From Apus apus (Eukaryota; Chordata; Aves; Apodiformes; Apodidae), in contig NC_067284.1 of assembly GCF_020740795.1 (NCBI RefSeq), forward strand, positions 96,401,440-96,465,439: a stretch of 64,000 bases of DNA, read 5' to 3'. Shown here in pieces: positions 47,176 through 58,790 of the stretch. Position 1 is the stretch's first letter. Each line of letters begins with the position of its first letter. The position numbers were made by a program, and so were the translations under genes. The notes beneath the pieces are model-generated. The model saw only the letters and a list, made by a program, of their open reading frames with translations, did not search any database and was not told where the DNA came from.

Positions 47176-49042
47176 TTGCCCACCGATGTGCTTTGTCTTT
47201 GGTTGCCGCTGCCTGTGGGGAGCGTCCAGCTCGGCTGGAGCGCTCTGCTCGGGCTCTGAAGATTTCGATGAGTCTTTCTTGGGGAAGGAGGAGGTGTTTC
47301 TGTTAGCATATGATTAAATTGCATGGTGTTTCGGGTTTTGTGCAGATGCTTTCACAAACCTGTGTCTTCTGGAGAACTCTTCCAAAAGAACCCTCCGTAT
47401 TTTAAAGTAACGTTAATTGGTTTGTGATAAGTGTGGCCTAAAGGGGGTTAAAAATATGATTGATCTGACCGTAAAGTAGCCAGAACGTTTATTGTGGGAG
47501 GGAAGAAGAGGGAGAAGCAGTCGGGGTGGAGCAGTGTCCTGCTGCCTGCCTGGAGGACCCTGGACGCGTTTCTCCATCTCCTGCCCCTGCCTTTTCCCTA
47601 CTTTTCGGGTTGCATGTCTCAGTCCTTGTCTCTCTTGTTGAACGAGAAACCCTTCAGAGCTCATCCTTCGGTGAGTGTTGACAGACCTGAGACACTCATT
47701 CTCTCTTCATAAACCTCCGTGCTCCAAGTATGAGGAAAAAAGACCCGAAGCAAAGTTAGCTGTACCTTCAGCTGGCTTCCAATACAGTCTCTCTTCAGTT
47801 GGCTTTTTTCCTCCTTTAATTATTAATTGGCAGACTCAGAAACAGCTGTGGCCTTACTTTTTTCTTTTAATGTTTGCTGGTACTTCAGCAATTTAATAGC
47901 GCTGCCTAGAGAACTTGATGACTTATAGGTGTGTAATAAGAGCCTACTAATAGTCTTCTTTTGCTACTGTTTCATTCTTGGAGGGAACAATCCTTGTTGC
48001 TGGAGAGTTGCAGTTCAAATTTCCACAAGTGTTTGTTGCCTGTGCCTCTAGCTAAATTTATAAAGGAATCCTGTTAGCTTGTACAAAGCTAAATCTGGCT
48101 GTAGCAACTCCTGGCTGTGTAATTCACTGTGGTTGGCAAGGCACAATATATATGCCTTCCTTGAGATGTATTTAAAAAATAAAAATAAAAATTGAGGATC
48201 TGCGTGTCACGTAGTTGTCATAATTTTGGGAAATTTTTACCAATGTGTGTGTGGGTGCTTTGAGATGAAAATGTGAGTTATGCTAAGGTTAGAAAATGTA
48301 TTAATAGGGCGCTTGTCTTGAAAATATGAGAAGGCAGTTGGAGACTGAGCTCTTAATGAATATTGTTATTGTTCTCAGGTCAGTGCAGATGCTTAGTGAT
48401 TACACTTTTGCTTTCTACTTCTCTATGTTCTCAGCTAGCAAACTAGAAATGATGCAAAGCACTCCAATAAAAGGTTTCGTTTTAAATGTGCTTTAAACAA
48501 AAGCCGTTTCCCGGAATGCTGAGGGAATGCTGGCTTTTCCTCTCAGACCTAGAAGGCCCTAGGTAAACAGTGTTGACCTGCAGTCCTATGACTGAGTGCA
48601 TCCCTGCAAAGGCATGTAAAGATTCGAAGGCTAGGTGTTAATGTGCCACTTTTCTTATTGTTTTACTTATGATTTAAAAAAAAAAAAGAAAAGAAAAAGA
48701 AGTGTAGTCAAATCGGTTTGTGATGTATAGACTTCCTTGATGACATCTTGCAAAGACAGTATTGAACTGATTTTTAAGTGAGGGTAGATGTTAAGAATGT
48801 GAAGCTTTGGAAATCTTCAAGTAGTGAACTTAGTTTGTTGGCAGCGCTTGTGATTTCAAGACATCTGCTAATGTGTTCTCCTTCCTTGGGCAGGATGTGA
48901 GAATACTAGTTAAGTGTTGAAAGGCATACTGGGGGCTTAAAGTAGTTGATTGCAAGGCCTTGGTATAAACTGTGCCAAGTAGAAAGGGTTTGGCGCTAGC
49001 CAGCTGAGCTTTTGGTACCTCCCTGTGTGGTGTGGGTTATTT

Positions 49043-49167
49043 TTGTGCAGCGAGGTTTTGTTTTGATTGTGGTTGGTTGTTGGGTTTGTTTGGGTTTTTT
49101 TTTATGGGGCTGTTTTTTTGTTTTATTTGGGTGTTTTTAAGTTTGTTTTTTTAAAAAAAATCTTTTT
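49043..49167. repeat. T/G-rich low-complexity tract
   Basis: GGTTGGTTGTTGGGTTTGTT followed by T runs with GGGG and GGG interruptions on the plus strand. Confidence 0.75.
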
Positions 49168-49964
49168 TGTGAGCTGAAAGGTTAAAGCCAGAAGGGAAGT
49201 GAAAATGTCTGCTTACTTGTTTAATAAGTAATTTAGGCAAGTCATAATTTTGTGGTACTTCTTACTACTGTTATCTGTATAGTTTGGTATGTTTGCACCT
49301 TTCACTGATGCAGTTTGTCATGTGACACCTGCATTAGTTTTTTTGCTAAATCATTTGGGGCAGTGTGCATGTTTGAAAGCTTCCTCGTGTGCATTTGTTT
49401 GGATTGCCATATACCTGTTGTCCTCTGCTTTTCCTGTGCTTGTGGTTTCTTGGCTCCAATTCAGAAAAGGCTTTTTGAGCCCTGCTAAATAGACAGTGCT
49501 ATAGCAGCTGATGAAGGCATGTACTTGAAGTAGTGCTTTATTATCTTTTAATGCAAACTCTGCAGTATAAAGCTGATTTGTTTTCTGTAACCATGTAACA
49601 CTAACAGAACTGTAATTTTGATAGTGGCTTCAGTCATTTTACTGTACCAAAAGATTATTGGTAACAGGGATAGCTGAAGATCTGTGATAGCATCACGCGT
49701 ACAACTTGTAGGCCCTGATGAGTACTTTTGAGATCAAGCCAAAGACAGGGCTAGCAAAAACACAGTTACAAAATCTGGTGTTAGTAATTTTGAAGAACAC
49801 TTCCACTGGTTGGTCTGAGATACTGCTATTAAAATAAAATTTTTGTACAGAGGTATCATCCATAAAATTTAAGTGTGCCCTTTGTATTTAAAAAAGACCA
49901 ATCCCAAACCAAAACAATTCCTAGGACAGCATACTACAAAATATATGAACTCAAAATTGACAGG

Positions 49965-50145
49965 ATTTTTTTTTTTGTTTTATCTGTGGTGTTTGGGTGT
50001 TGTGGGGGTTTTTTTGTTTTTTTTTTTTTTTTTCTTTCTTTAAGGCATTCCTAATAACAGTTGTTTTTTTGTGTTTTTGTTTTTTGTGGTTTTTCTGTGG
50101 TTTTTTGTGGGTTTTTTTGTTTTGTTTTTTGTTGTTTTTTTTTAA
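49965..50145. repeat. Long T/G-rich low-complexity tract
   Basis: About 180 bases of TTTTTG/GTTTTTT-type sequence on the plus strand, including a T run of roughly seventeen and GTGGGGG. It ends in a T-rich stretch followed by AACAG (50148-50149), which mimics a splice acceptor. Confidence 0.8.
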
Positions 50146-53100
50146 CAGATATTTAGCAAATTAATGTATGCCAAAGACTGAATCAACTGTTGATTTTTAT
50201 TTGTTTGTTTCCCTCGTGCTTGGTTGCCACTCCAGCACTTGCTGGGTACCACTAAGTCTCTCCCCAGCCCAACCAGAGCTGCAGTTCTTGGCCTTTGGAA
50301 CATGGAGCTGTGGAGAGGCGCCAAGTTGCTGGGTGGCAGTTGGAGATGATGCTTAGCACAGACCCTGTCATGTCCCACAAATCCATAGGATCAAATGCGC
50401 TGGCCCAGGAATTAATTGAAACATCCAGTCTGATTATAAAGGGAGCTGTTTGCAGGGCTCTGATTAGAAGCGTTTCTCAGACATCTATAAAGCTGTGACA
50501 GTTATAAATTAGTACAAAGGAATTAATGTGATGTGCATACCCTTTTGTATTCAGTCATGTGTTGTGAAGGATGATTGCTGTGTTAAAGAAAACACTTTAT
50601 CAACATGCTATACTAGTTAGGGCTTTTAAGTTACTTTTCCATAAATTCCTTAAATGCCAAGTGTAGTGCCCAGATATTTGGCTAGAATATCCAATAGAAG
50701 GTAGAATAATGGCATATGAAAAAGTGCAAGTTAGTAATGTAATGTCTACTGAAGTTATTTAGAGTAATTGTGATTATATATGGTGGTCCTCTCAGAATGA
50801 GCTGAAATTTTTGCTTGTCGTGACAGTGAAGATGTCTTACCACTACTTACTCTAAGCAGCATTTTCCTTTTGTAGTGTTAAGAGGGGAAAAAAATAGGAA
50901 AAAAAGAATTATTGCAGGGCTCAGCAAAGTCTGGAGTGGCAGAAAAACTTTCAGAGGTGTTGCTGAATGGTTTGTTTTGAGAACCTGCATTACTGTGGTT
51001 ACACAGAAGACTTTGTTTGTAGAACTGGCAATAAGAAAAAAAGTGCGGGAAAGCATTATTCTTGTAAACTGAGAATGCAGAGGTCATGTAACCTCTAGGG
51101 AGTTTCCTCCTCTTCTCCTCCCCCTTTTTTAAAGATGCTTTTCAAAGAATTTCTTGATTGTTGATTAAGCCTCTCATTCTGGGAGACTGACCAAAACCAC
51201 CTAAAGAGTTGTGCTGCATCACCAATCCGAAATAGTGTCATTCCCACCCTAATCATTGCTCAGACTTCTCAAACTTGTGTGTTAGGTTTAACTATTAATC
51301 TTGTAATATTTTTCAGTTCCTTTTGGTTTTTAAGCCTAATAAAGTAATATTTTCTAGTTCTTTTATTGTAACTGTAATGCGCAGAAGCTTCTTTTTTGAA
51401 AGAACAGCTGACATTCCCATGAGATATCATGGCTCTGAGACTTGGGGTTTTAAAAAAACCTCTAGCATCAGACTGAGTAGGTGAAACCACAAAACCAAGG
51501 GGAAACAGAAGCAGAGTGAGTGAAGAGATAAAGTCAGTCTTAGGCACATCATCAGTACAGTGGCAACAGATGTGATTGCAAGTATGGGAGCCTTTTATGG
51601 GTGTGGTTAAGAATGCAAGAGATGAAAGTGAACTCACTTAATAATGAAGTTTCAGCAAAGGCTGTAAGCCTTTCAAAAGGAGAGTGTGACAAACTGTCTC
51701 ATAGTGTTAAAAGTTTCTCAAGTCACTTTAGGGTTATAAATATTGTTTTTATTTGTAGTTGTTGTATCAGATAGGTCTGTCTAGTCTAATTCACCAAAAG
51801 TTAAGTTAATATGAACTTGACCTGATATAGGTTTAACTGCAAATTTGATTACAAGTGCAGGAAAAGAAAGAGGCCCAGTCAGGGTGGACTGGGGAAGGAA
51901 ATGGAGGGGAAAGCTATTGATAGTTATCGAGGAGGCCTGAAAGAAGCAGAGGCCCAAGCACAGTTACAAACTGCTTAAAACCACTGTCAGCTGCTGTCTG
52001 GGGCACTTTTTGGAGGACCTAAATTGGGGCGTGGTCATTGCCTGTGTTTTTGCTACTCATGATGCAGAGCACTGGTGTGAAAATAAAAAGCAAGGTGTTG
52101 TTTTAATAATTTATCTACGAGAGAGACTTGGAGCACATGACTTTTCTTTCTCCCTTCCTTCCACAGCATGAACTTCACTAGTCCTGCTTCCTAGTCCTCT
52201 ACAGGACCATGAGTGGAAGTTGCATGTGTGGGGTTGTTTTAAGTGTAGTGATCAGGTGTATCTTTGGCTGGCAGCTGTCTCCCGTGGAAACTTGTGATTC
52301 CGAGGCAGGGCTTATTACCTTTGAATCCTTTAAGTTTTGCTTGTCTTGCTCTGTCATTGAGTTGCAGAGTACAAGTGGTGCCAAGACTCTTCCTGTAAGC
52401 ATGCATTCTGTAGAAACTTGCATGTGAACCCTGCCCAGATGTTTTAAAACCTAACTTAATGAATATTAACACAGAACTATTTGAACATTCATATCCATTC
52501 AGACATTTCAGGATCATGCCCCAGGCATTAGTATCATGCAACTAATGTTTTCTGCTAATAAGATGCGTTTGTCCTCTCACTGGCAGTATTGAGCAGAGGT
52601 AAAAAGTGTGTCACGGGAACAGTGAATGAATCACCTGCCCAGTTGCTTACTCAGAGCTGTCGTAGATAAAACATTGGTACCTAGCCGAGGAAAGAGAAGG
52701 CTGTTTGGATTGCCCTAAGGAGCACTGTCAAGAACAGTGTAACAGGCAGCTTCCTTTCATGGTCATGGTTGACATCTTTCAGCATTGTTGTTTGGGTGTG
52801 GGCTTGAAGGTCAGCTTCTGCCTTTAATCAGCCCACGAGTGTTCTCTATCTCCCGCATTTAGTGCATAGGCTGTAGCCACTTGTACTTTCTGCTGTGCTT
52901 CCGCTAGCGTTAGGTGGAGTTACCTGTAAACACAGGCGTGTTTTCCTTGCTAAACTCTTGTAAACTCTTCTTTGTTAAAAGTATTTACCAATGTTTACCC
53001 CTCTGCATGTCCCCCAAGATTAGATACAGTGTCTGCTACAGCTTTGTTGTGATTTCTGTATACCTGTATCAACTGGTGTTCTTCACTTTGTTGTTTGTGT

Positions 53101-54751
53101 TGTCTATCCCAGGAAGTCCAGGTTCATAGTTGAGGTCCCAATGCATTTCCCAAATACAGTGACAGAACTGCTTCTGCTGCTGCCACAGATCTGTGGAACT
53201 TCAATCTAAAGTAACCTCATGCTTTGTATCCTTGATACCTGATATGAAGGAAAAATGATAGTTCTTTCTTTGTAAAGAATTTTAAAAATAGATGGGTGAA
53301 TGAAGAGCCTTATTATGTATGTATGTAATTTATTAAGAAGATTACTTCAGTATACACAAAACTTTCCACTTGTGGTTTAAGCTGCAAATAAGTTAATATC
53401 AGCAGAAAGATCACTAGCTTGCAAGCAGGTTAGGTGCTGCTGAGATTAGTATGCTTCACACTGAAGTGTTTGTGAAGCTTTGTCACTGTTTACTTTTCAA
53501 TTCTTTCTTATTATCCTGGTAACATACCTTCTGTAGTTGCTCAGAGAGCTGTCATACCTCAGTGTCTGAATGATGTCATCATAGACTTCAGCCTGTTGCA
53601 GATACACTAATTTATTTGAGGAGTCAGCAGTTTTAGCCCATTTGAATGGTAGACAAAGATGAATCATTATTGAATTCAGAAAAACAGCTTGCCTTCCCTG
53701 CACTACCAGCATACTAAGTTTGTAATGTCTTTTTTCTGTCAGTTTTCTCTGATAATTGTCAGTCTCTCTCATGTTAGATGAGTCTGAAATAATGAATCTC
53801 TGGTTTGATCTATCTTGGTCATTTTGTGCCCCTGCTGCCTGAGAAGGTTGCTGTCTCTGTCCCGCAGGCAGATGGGCTAACTTGCCATGCTCCTCACTGG
53901 ATGTAGCCTTTTACAATCCTTGCTTTACCAGGTTAGTTGTGCTGTGAAGTCTCTTCTGTCTTGTGGTAAGAGGCTATTGGCTCCAGTATCTCCTTCTTCC
54001 GAGCTTGAACTTTAACCTTGTGAGTTTTTCTGAGATTTTCAGGGGAAAGCCATTAACTTCTCTTTTGAATATCTACCTGCTGCACCCAGACACAGTGTAG
54101 GCTTTTTAGTGAGTTGCTGTAGAGTTTTGTGAACTGCTAGTAAGTGAAAGATAGTAATTCCTAAGGGCATCAAAAAACATTTAATCTCCAGCGTTTCTTT
54201 CTGATTTATAGGACAGTGCCTTGGCATGCTTCTGTTCTCCATTCCTTCAGATGACATTGTTCCTCATCTATATCAGAGATGTCTGTATGATAGGAGAGAC
54301 AGTGCCAGGCAAATTTTTCAGTTGAAAAGGACCAGACTTTCTGCAGACCTTCCCTCTTTAGGACTCACTTTCCTCTTTCATAAAGTCTGCCAGGGGGAAA
54401 ATGCAGACTAGAGCATTTTTGGTGTGTGCATGCACGTGTCTGAAAGACAGAGTGGTTTCCCAAGGCATGAACAATGCTGAGCAGAGTTCAGAGCTCATCT
54501 CCTGCATGTTGATTCAGCCTGGGGATCCCCATTACTGCAGCTTGCACTTTGCCACTTTATCTGCAGTGTCACTCACTCCTGGTAGTGTGGTGTGTTGCCA
54601 ACACTGGTGTGCTTCCTTGGTCATGGTTGTGGCTGTGCATGCCAGCAATGTTGAGTTCTTCAGTCTCACAGCTCAGTCATCCTGCTGCTCCCATGTGCAG
54701 TGCAGATCCAGAAGAAACCACATTAAAGAGCTTCTTCCTGCAACTCTGCAG

Positions 54752-54905
54752 CAGAGGGTCCTGCCAATAAACCACCCCTGTTGTCAAATGCACTCAATGG
54801 ATTTGGCTCTTTCACCCCTCGGGCCCCTCCAAAGCAGTTTGTTCCTCCAAAGGGCAGCATACGCACTGACTCAGATTCCCACAAGGTCAAAGCAAAGCAG
54901 AATAG
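54752..54905 (+). CDS. Candidate internal coding exon (disordered-type peptide)
   Basis: An acceptor CTTCTTCCTGCAACTCTGCAG ends at 54751 and a donor AATAG|GTATTT lies at 54905/54906. After two bases the frame gives 50 codons without a stop, then two bases, so the exon would need a phase-1 intron before it and a phase-2 intron after it. The peptide is Pro/Lys/Ser-rich (NALNGFGSFTPRAPPKQFVP, then PPKGSIRTDSDSHKVKAKQN), typical of intrinsically disordered protein. A GC-richer CCCCTCGGGCCCCTCC block lies inside it. I do not recognise the protein. The opposite strand is also open here, and no in-phase partner exon was found, so this may be a pseudo-exon or pseudogene piece. Confidence 0.28.
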
Positions 54906-54907
54906 GT

Positions 54908-57508
54908 ATTTTTCTTCTGCCCGTTGTTGGCGAAGCTTTAGTATGATGGGACAGTGGGGTATGGAGGAGAAGGGATTTCTTCCACACACTGCTGTATGTT
55001 GTTTGGATAGAATAGGAGCTGTGCCTGCTTTTCAAGGAAGAATTCTGGAAAAGCAAACCCACAACTATCAGAATTGCTGTCTTCAGAAGAAAAGCTGGTC
55101 ATCAGCCTTTGTAACTAAAGATCTGTTCCTTTCTAGTCTCTTTCAACTCTAAGGGGTGGTGCTTCCATACATACCTCACAGATTCATCTGCCCACCCTGG
55201 CTGTGTGCATTATGCAGTTATTTGAGCTTCCAAAGGGATACAGGTGCCAGAGTCATCTGCCTCTTCATTGCTGCTGTGTTGTAGTGATGAGGAGTCTGCT
55301 CACTATATGGTTCTTTTTTTCCTTTTGCTCTTCTTTAAATCAATGCCTGTGCTGCATGAAGAGTCCTTTTTGTTTTTAATAGAGGATCAGTGATGCCTAT
55401 CTTCTGACAATTTCAGAAAAATGTACTGGGTTGGTTTCTCTTATTAATTATAAGTGTTGAGTCATATAATCAGGTGATTAGTTCTGGTACACAGGTCAGA
55501 GTTCTTGTCTATGCCCATACTTGCCCAACTCTGACTTCTTTCCTGGGGACAGTTTGAGGTCATACTGGGTGTGTTCTGGAGGAGTTCTGCCAAGGATTCA
55601 TTCTTAGCTCTTGACCTTCTCATGCAATTTAGCCTTTGTGTTGTTCACTGTTGTGAACAGGTAGAGTGAAGGAAACTCTAGGAGTGCTGCATGTACTTAG
55701 CCTGTGAAATTAGCTTAATATATTTGGGAAAGCACTCAGCTGATTGCATGTGGAATAAATATATTTCCTTGGGATGGAGCACATCTTCTGTCTGTTCATC
55801 ACAGTTTGTCATACAATGAGAAGGTGCTACAGTATGTGGCCTTCCCTTGATGCTGTGATAGGCAAGCTGCTTTCCTTGGCCAGAAAAGTTGGGCTTTAAG
55901 TACTGGCATATAACTCAGTAAAATGTCAAATAAATTCTTACTTTAGTCCTTGTCACTGGTGGTTAAACCTGCGCAGTGGTTTGCCATCTAACGTGAAGTG
56001 TGGAAAGTTTGTGGAAAACAATTATATATAGCTGGGTGGCTTTTACTTATTTTGGCCTTTTCTCCTAGCAGAACAGGGCAGGGGAATTCTTAAAAAGCAG
56101 ATATTTTAAAACTCAAACCCATGGATTGATTGAACCAGTTTATTGGAGTTTAAAGAATCTTAGCTTTTCACTGAGCATCTTGATCCAGGGCTAGTAATGT
56201 GTAGCGCAGAAGGATTGGGTGTCACTTAGAGTTTTTAGGAAAACTGAGATGAAGGTGATCTCAGAGACTTCTAAGAGAATAACATAAAACCACCCATCCT
56301 ATTACTGAACATTATTTTGGTTGCCTCTCATACAGGGTATACCCGGAAAGGGAACCTTGAGTTTACTGAGTTTTGAAAGATAGTTTTCAAGTTTCTGGGC
56401 TTTTAATTCAGTATTACAGGAGCCAGGATAATTTTCATGGGACAGATGGTCATTATGTTTCAAGTAAACTTGAATGATGTTAGAAAAATATTCTGTACCA
56501 TCAGAGTGGCTTGTGGTTTAGTTGATTTGGATGTCCCTGTAGGACTCTGAAGTCATTGATCCAAAAGCTTTCAAAGGCTGCTCTGGGAGTTAGAGAATCT
56601 CTCTTGGCTGTAGGCCAATAATTTTACTCCAGAACTGAGAAGCAGTTAGTGATGAAACTTTTGTCAAACAAGAGAGCCCTATAAAAAGTTTAAGGCTTCT
56701 TCAAGATTGTCTGGTTTCCTGATTTTCTTTTATTTATATATACACACATTTTTTATATGCACATACACACGTATGTATACACACACACATGCATACATAC
56801 ACACATATATACAAATGTATGTGTGTATATTTAAATTATGTTGCCAGTCTGGTCCTTTCTAGTGTTCTTAAATAAATGCCTTTCTAGCAGTTGAAATGAA
56901 GTCCTTTCCCTCTGGAGGATTTGAGACTAAGGAAACTTGCATGGACTAAATACAAAGTGGAATGGTAATTACAGCTCACTTAGTATTTTTGTTTCGCTTA
57001 ATTTATGGTCTGAGGTACAGTCAGGTGGTTGGGCATTTGAATGTTACAACTGTTATAGTCTAATCACAGGAGCCTGGTAAGACTACTCACGTATTTCCTT
57101 CTTTACATTCATAGAAATGTTAGTGGAGGCTCTTCTCTGTATGCAGTTATGAACAGAAAAAACCCCCATACATGGAATAAATAAAATGGTTATTATAGTT
57201 GTCACTCGATACCAAAAGGGAAAAAAATCGTCTTTTAATCAGTGAAGTTGCCTCGTGGTTTTGATTTATTGCTGTAAATATAGTAACTAGATGAGTGAAA
57301 ATGTATTGAAATTTATTATTTTTTTTTTAAAGCCATCTCTCAGATGGAGTTATGGTTTTGTATTTAAAAAACATCTGTAGATTAATGTTATGCCACATTA
57401 GGAAGATTGAATTGATTGTACTACTGTTGAAGTTGAAAGTAGACCAGTATTTTTTAAATGGATTTTTTAAATATAAAATCTTGCCTGTTTATGGTTTGGT
57501 TCCCCTAG
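54908..57508. other. Intron-like stretch, no gene seen
   Basis: AT-rich sequence with one CA/TA microsatellite region (56735-56832). No repeat family was otherwise recognised. Confidence 0.5.
56735..56832. repeat. Imperfect (CA)n/(TA)n microsatellite
   Basis: Alternating purine-pyrimidine sequence (ATACACACAC, CATACATACACACATATATA, GTATGTGTGTATAT) runs across about 100 bases. It is a likely polymorphic site with Z-DNA-prone sequence. Confidence 0.85.
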
Positions 57509-57603
57509 ACCAAATGAACTTGGACATTCAGCAGGATCTCTGTTTATTCTGGCGTAAGAACAAGCATGGGGCAGAGCTTCCTGGTCTCAAAAAACTGGTG
57601 ATG
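57509..57603 (+). other. Candidate internal exon, about 95 nt
   Basis: Acceptor TTTGGTTCCCCTAG ends at 57508 and donor GTGATG|GTAAGAG lies at 57603/57604. An ATG at 57514 opens a frame through the rest of the exon (MNLDIQQDLCLFWRKNKHGA and ten more residues). If spliced to the next candidate exon at 58728, that frame would continue 13 codons and stop at TAA 58767-58769, giving a 43-residue ORF. It therefore looks more like a leader exon with an upstream ORF, or a lncRNA exon, than main coding sequence. It lies 10.7 kb downstream of the CpG-island donor on the same strand. Confidence 0.35.
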
Positions 57604-57605
57604 GT

Positions 57606-58727
57606 AAGAGGCCTCTGCAATGTTCCCAGCCAGCTGAATGCCTGAGGTATTTTGCCATACAGGAAATCAATTGCAGCTGAATGTTCACTGTTTCCACTCC
57701 AAGTATATAAACAGGCCTTATGGCGATATAAAAAAGAAAAAAAATGCAGTCTTACATTCAATAGCTTCTTGAACGTTCACAGCAAGAACGTTTGATGTTT
57801 GATTCCTGTGGATTTTTCACTGTCATCTTTGGCTGAGTCCATAACACTGAAATAGCTAAGAAGGAGAGGTAAATTAATCTTGGCGTCCTCTAGAACACGC
57901 AAACGTAAAGCAATGGCTTAGATAAATGAAAATAATAAAAAAGGTATCCTTGTTCAGTTCCTGGTTGATGTTCTGAAGCTGGGAAGCGTTACAAATTTAG
58001 CAGAGGAAATGAGTTCTTTCCCTCATTAAATAAAAAATCCTGTGTTTTTAAGGCTTCAGGGTAGGTTAATAAATTTTGCTAGAAAAAGCTGCACCGCAAT
58101 CCTATCTTAATAGCTACTTTTTGTGAAGTTCTAAAAGAAACAATGTTTTCTTTTGAATATGTTTCTCTCTTTGTTGACCTTGTGAAAATATCTAGATCAG
58201 ATGCAGGTACCAGACAGACCCTGTAAAGTGACCCATGGCTCTGATTTGCTTTAACAGCTAGAGATGCATCGTGTTGCTCATCAGGAAAATCAGGGTTCAT
58301 TTGAATAGAGATTTGCAGTCATTAAAGATAATAAAGTTCAAGGTGAGTGCTAACAGTTTCCAGATTGAGTACAACCTCAAGGTTTTGGAGTGTAGAACCT
58401 GAAAGCCCAGCAGCACTTCCTTGTCAACCATAGACAAACTGATCTAGATTTTTAAAGATATGTAGGTAGGCACTTGCAGAGGTGGTAAGGCTCTTAATGG
58501 GATTTTCAGAATCACATTACTGTCTAATTCCTATCCAAAATCTGACCCTTTTTAGCCTCTCTGAGCTGGATTCAGTCCATGCTGTGTTTCATTCAAGGCA
58601 GAATGGGCAGGCAGTACAGTGAATGTGGCTTAGGGGGCATAAATCGGGGTGAGCATAACTCCCTGCCAAGCTGCAGAGCTCTGCTCCTTTTCCTCTAATT
58701 CCATAATTCTTGTGCTTCTTCCTGCAG
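57606..58727. other. Intron-like stretch between two candidate exons
   Basis: No gene or known repeat seen. A good donor-like GGTGAGTGC at about 58342 has no matching acceptor that yields a plausible exon. Confidence 0.45.
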
Positions 58728-58788
58728 AATGCCAGAGATTCAACAGAGGAGAGGAAAAGGGACTCCTAATCTGACAGTAATTTCCTTG
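58728..58788 (+). CDS. Candidate exon with possible start codon, 61 nt
   Basis: A strong acceptor (TTGTGCTTCTTCCTGCAG) ends at 58727 and a strong donor (TTCCTTG|GTGAGTG) lies at 58788/58789. The exon begins A-ATG. Starting at 58729 the frame is open to the donor for exactly 20 codons (MPEIQQRRGKGTPNLTVISL), a phase-0 exit. This could be the N-terminus of the protein made from the CpG-island promoter. It could also be another leader exon, since initiation context would depend on the preceding exon. The N-terminal peptide is not one I recognise. Splice-site quality on both sides is the best of any candidate in the window. Confidence 0.42.
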
Positions 58789-58790
58789 GT

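Larger units (their letters stand above)
46100..47260 (+). promoter_or_regulatory. CpG island promoter region
   Basis: About 1.15 kb is strongly GC-rich with dense CpG, in sharp contrast to the flanks. Possible Sp1 boxes (GGGCGG or its close forms) occur near 46228, 46589, 46704 and 46976. A T/C-rich interruption lies at 46330-46380 and no convincing TATA box is seen. This is the architecture of a TATA-less, broadly used vertebrate promoter. The plus strand is favoured because a strong donor (GCCGCCG|GTGAGCG) lies at 46827/46828 and exon-like segments follow downstream on that strand. A divergent minus-strand transcript is possible. The long ORFs on both strands (up to 192 codons) are low-complexity GC translations, not genes. 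Confidence 0.85.
47261..54751. other. Putative first intron, no exon recognised
   Basis: AT-rich sequence downstream of the CpG island. It contains an A-rich run (48670-48702) and T/G-rich tracts at 49043-49167 and 49965-50145. A good acceptor (TTTCTCCCTTCCTTCCACAG) ends at 52168, but the following frame stops after eight codons from its ATG, so no coding exon is claimed there. Confidence 0.5.

Noticed and set aside
46104..47324. Long ORFs on both strands across the CpG island (up to 192 codons)
   Set aside because: They are Gly/Ala/Pro/Arg-rich translations of GC-rich DNA present in several frames at once, with no domain or conserved-looking motif.
52141..52440. Strong acceptor ending at 52168 followed by an ATG and a 72-codon ORF at 52209
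   Set aside because: The ATG next to the acceptor stops after eight codons, the later ORF has no protein-like character, and no clear donor defines an exon.
54401..54946. 181-codon plus-strand ORF
   Set aside because: Its composition is erratic (Cys, Ser, Val, His-rich) with no domain. A different frame in its 3' part is more protein-like.
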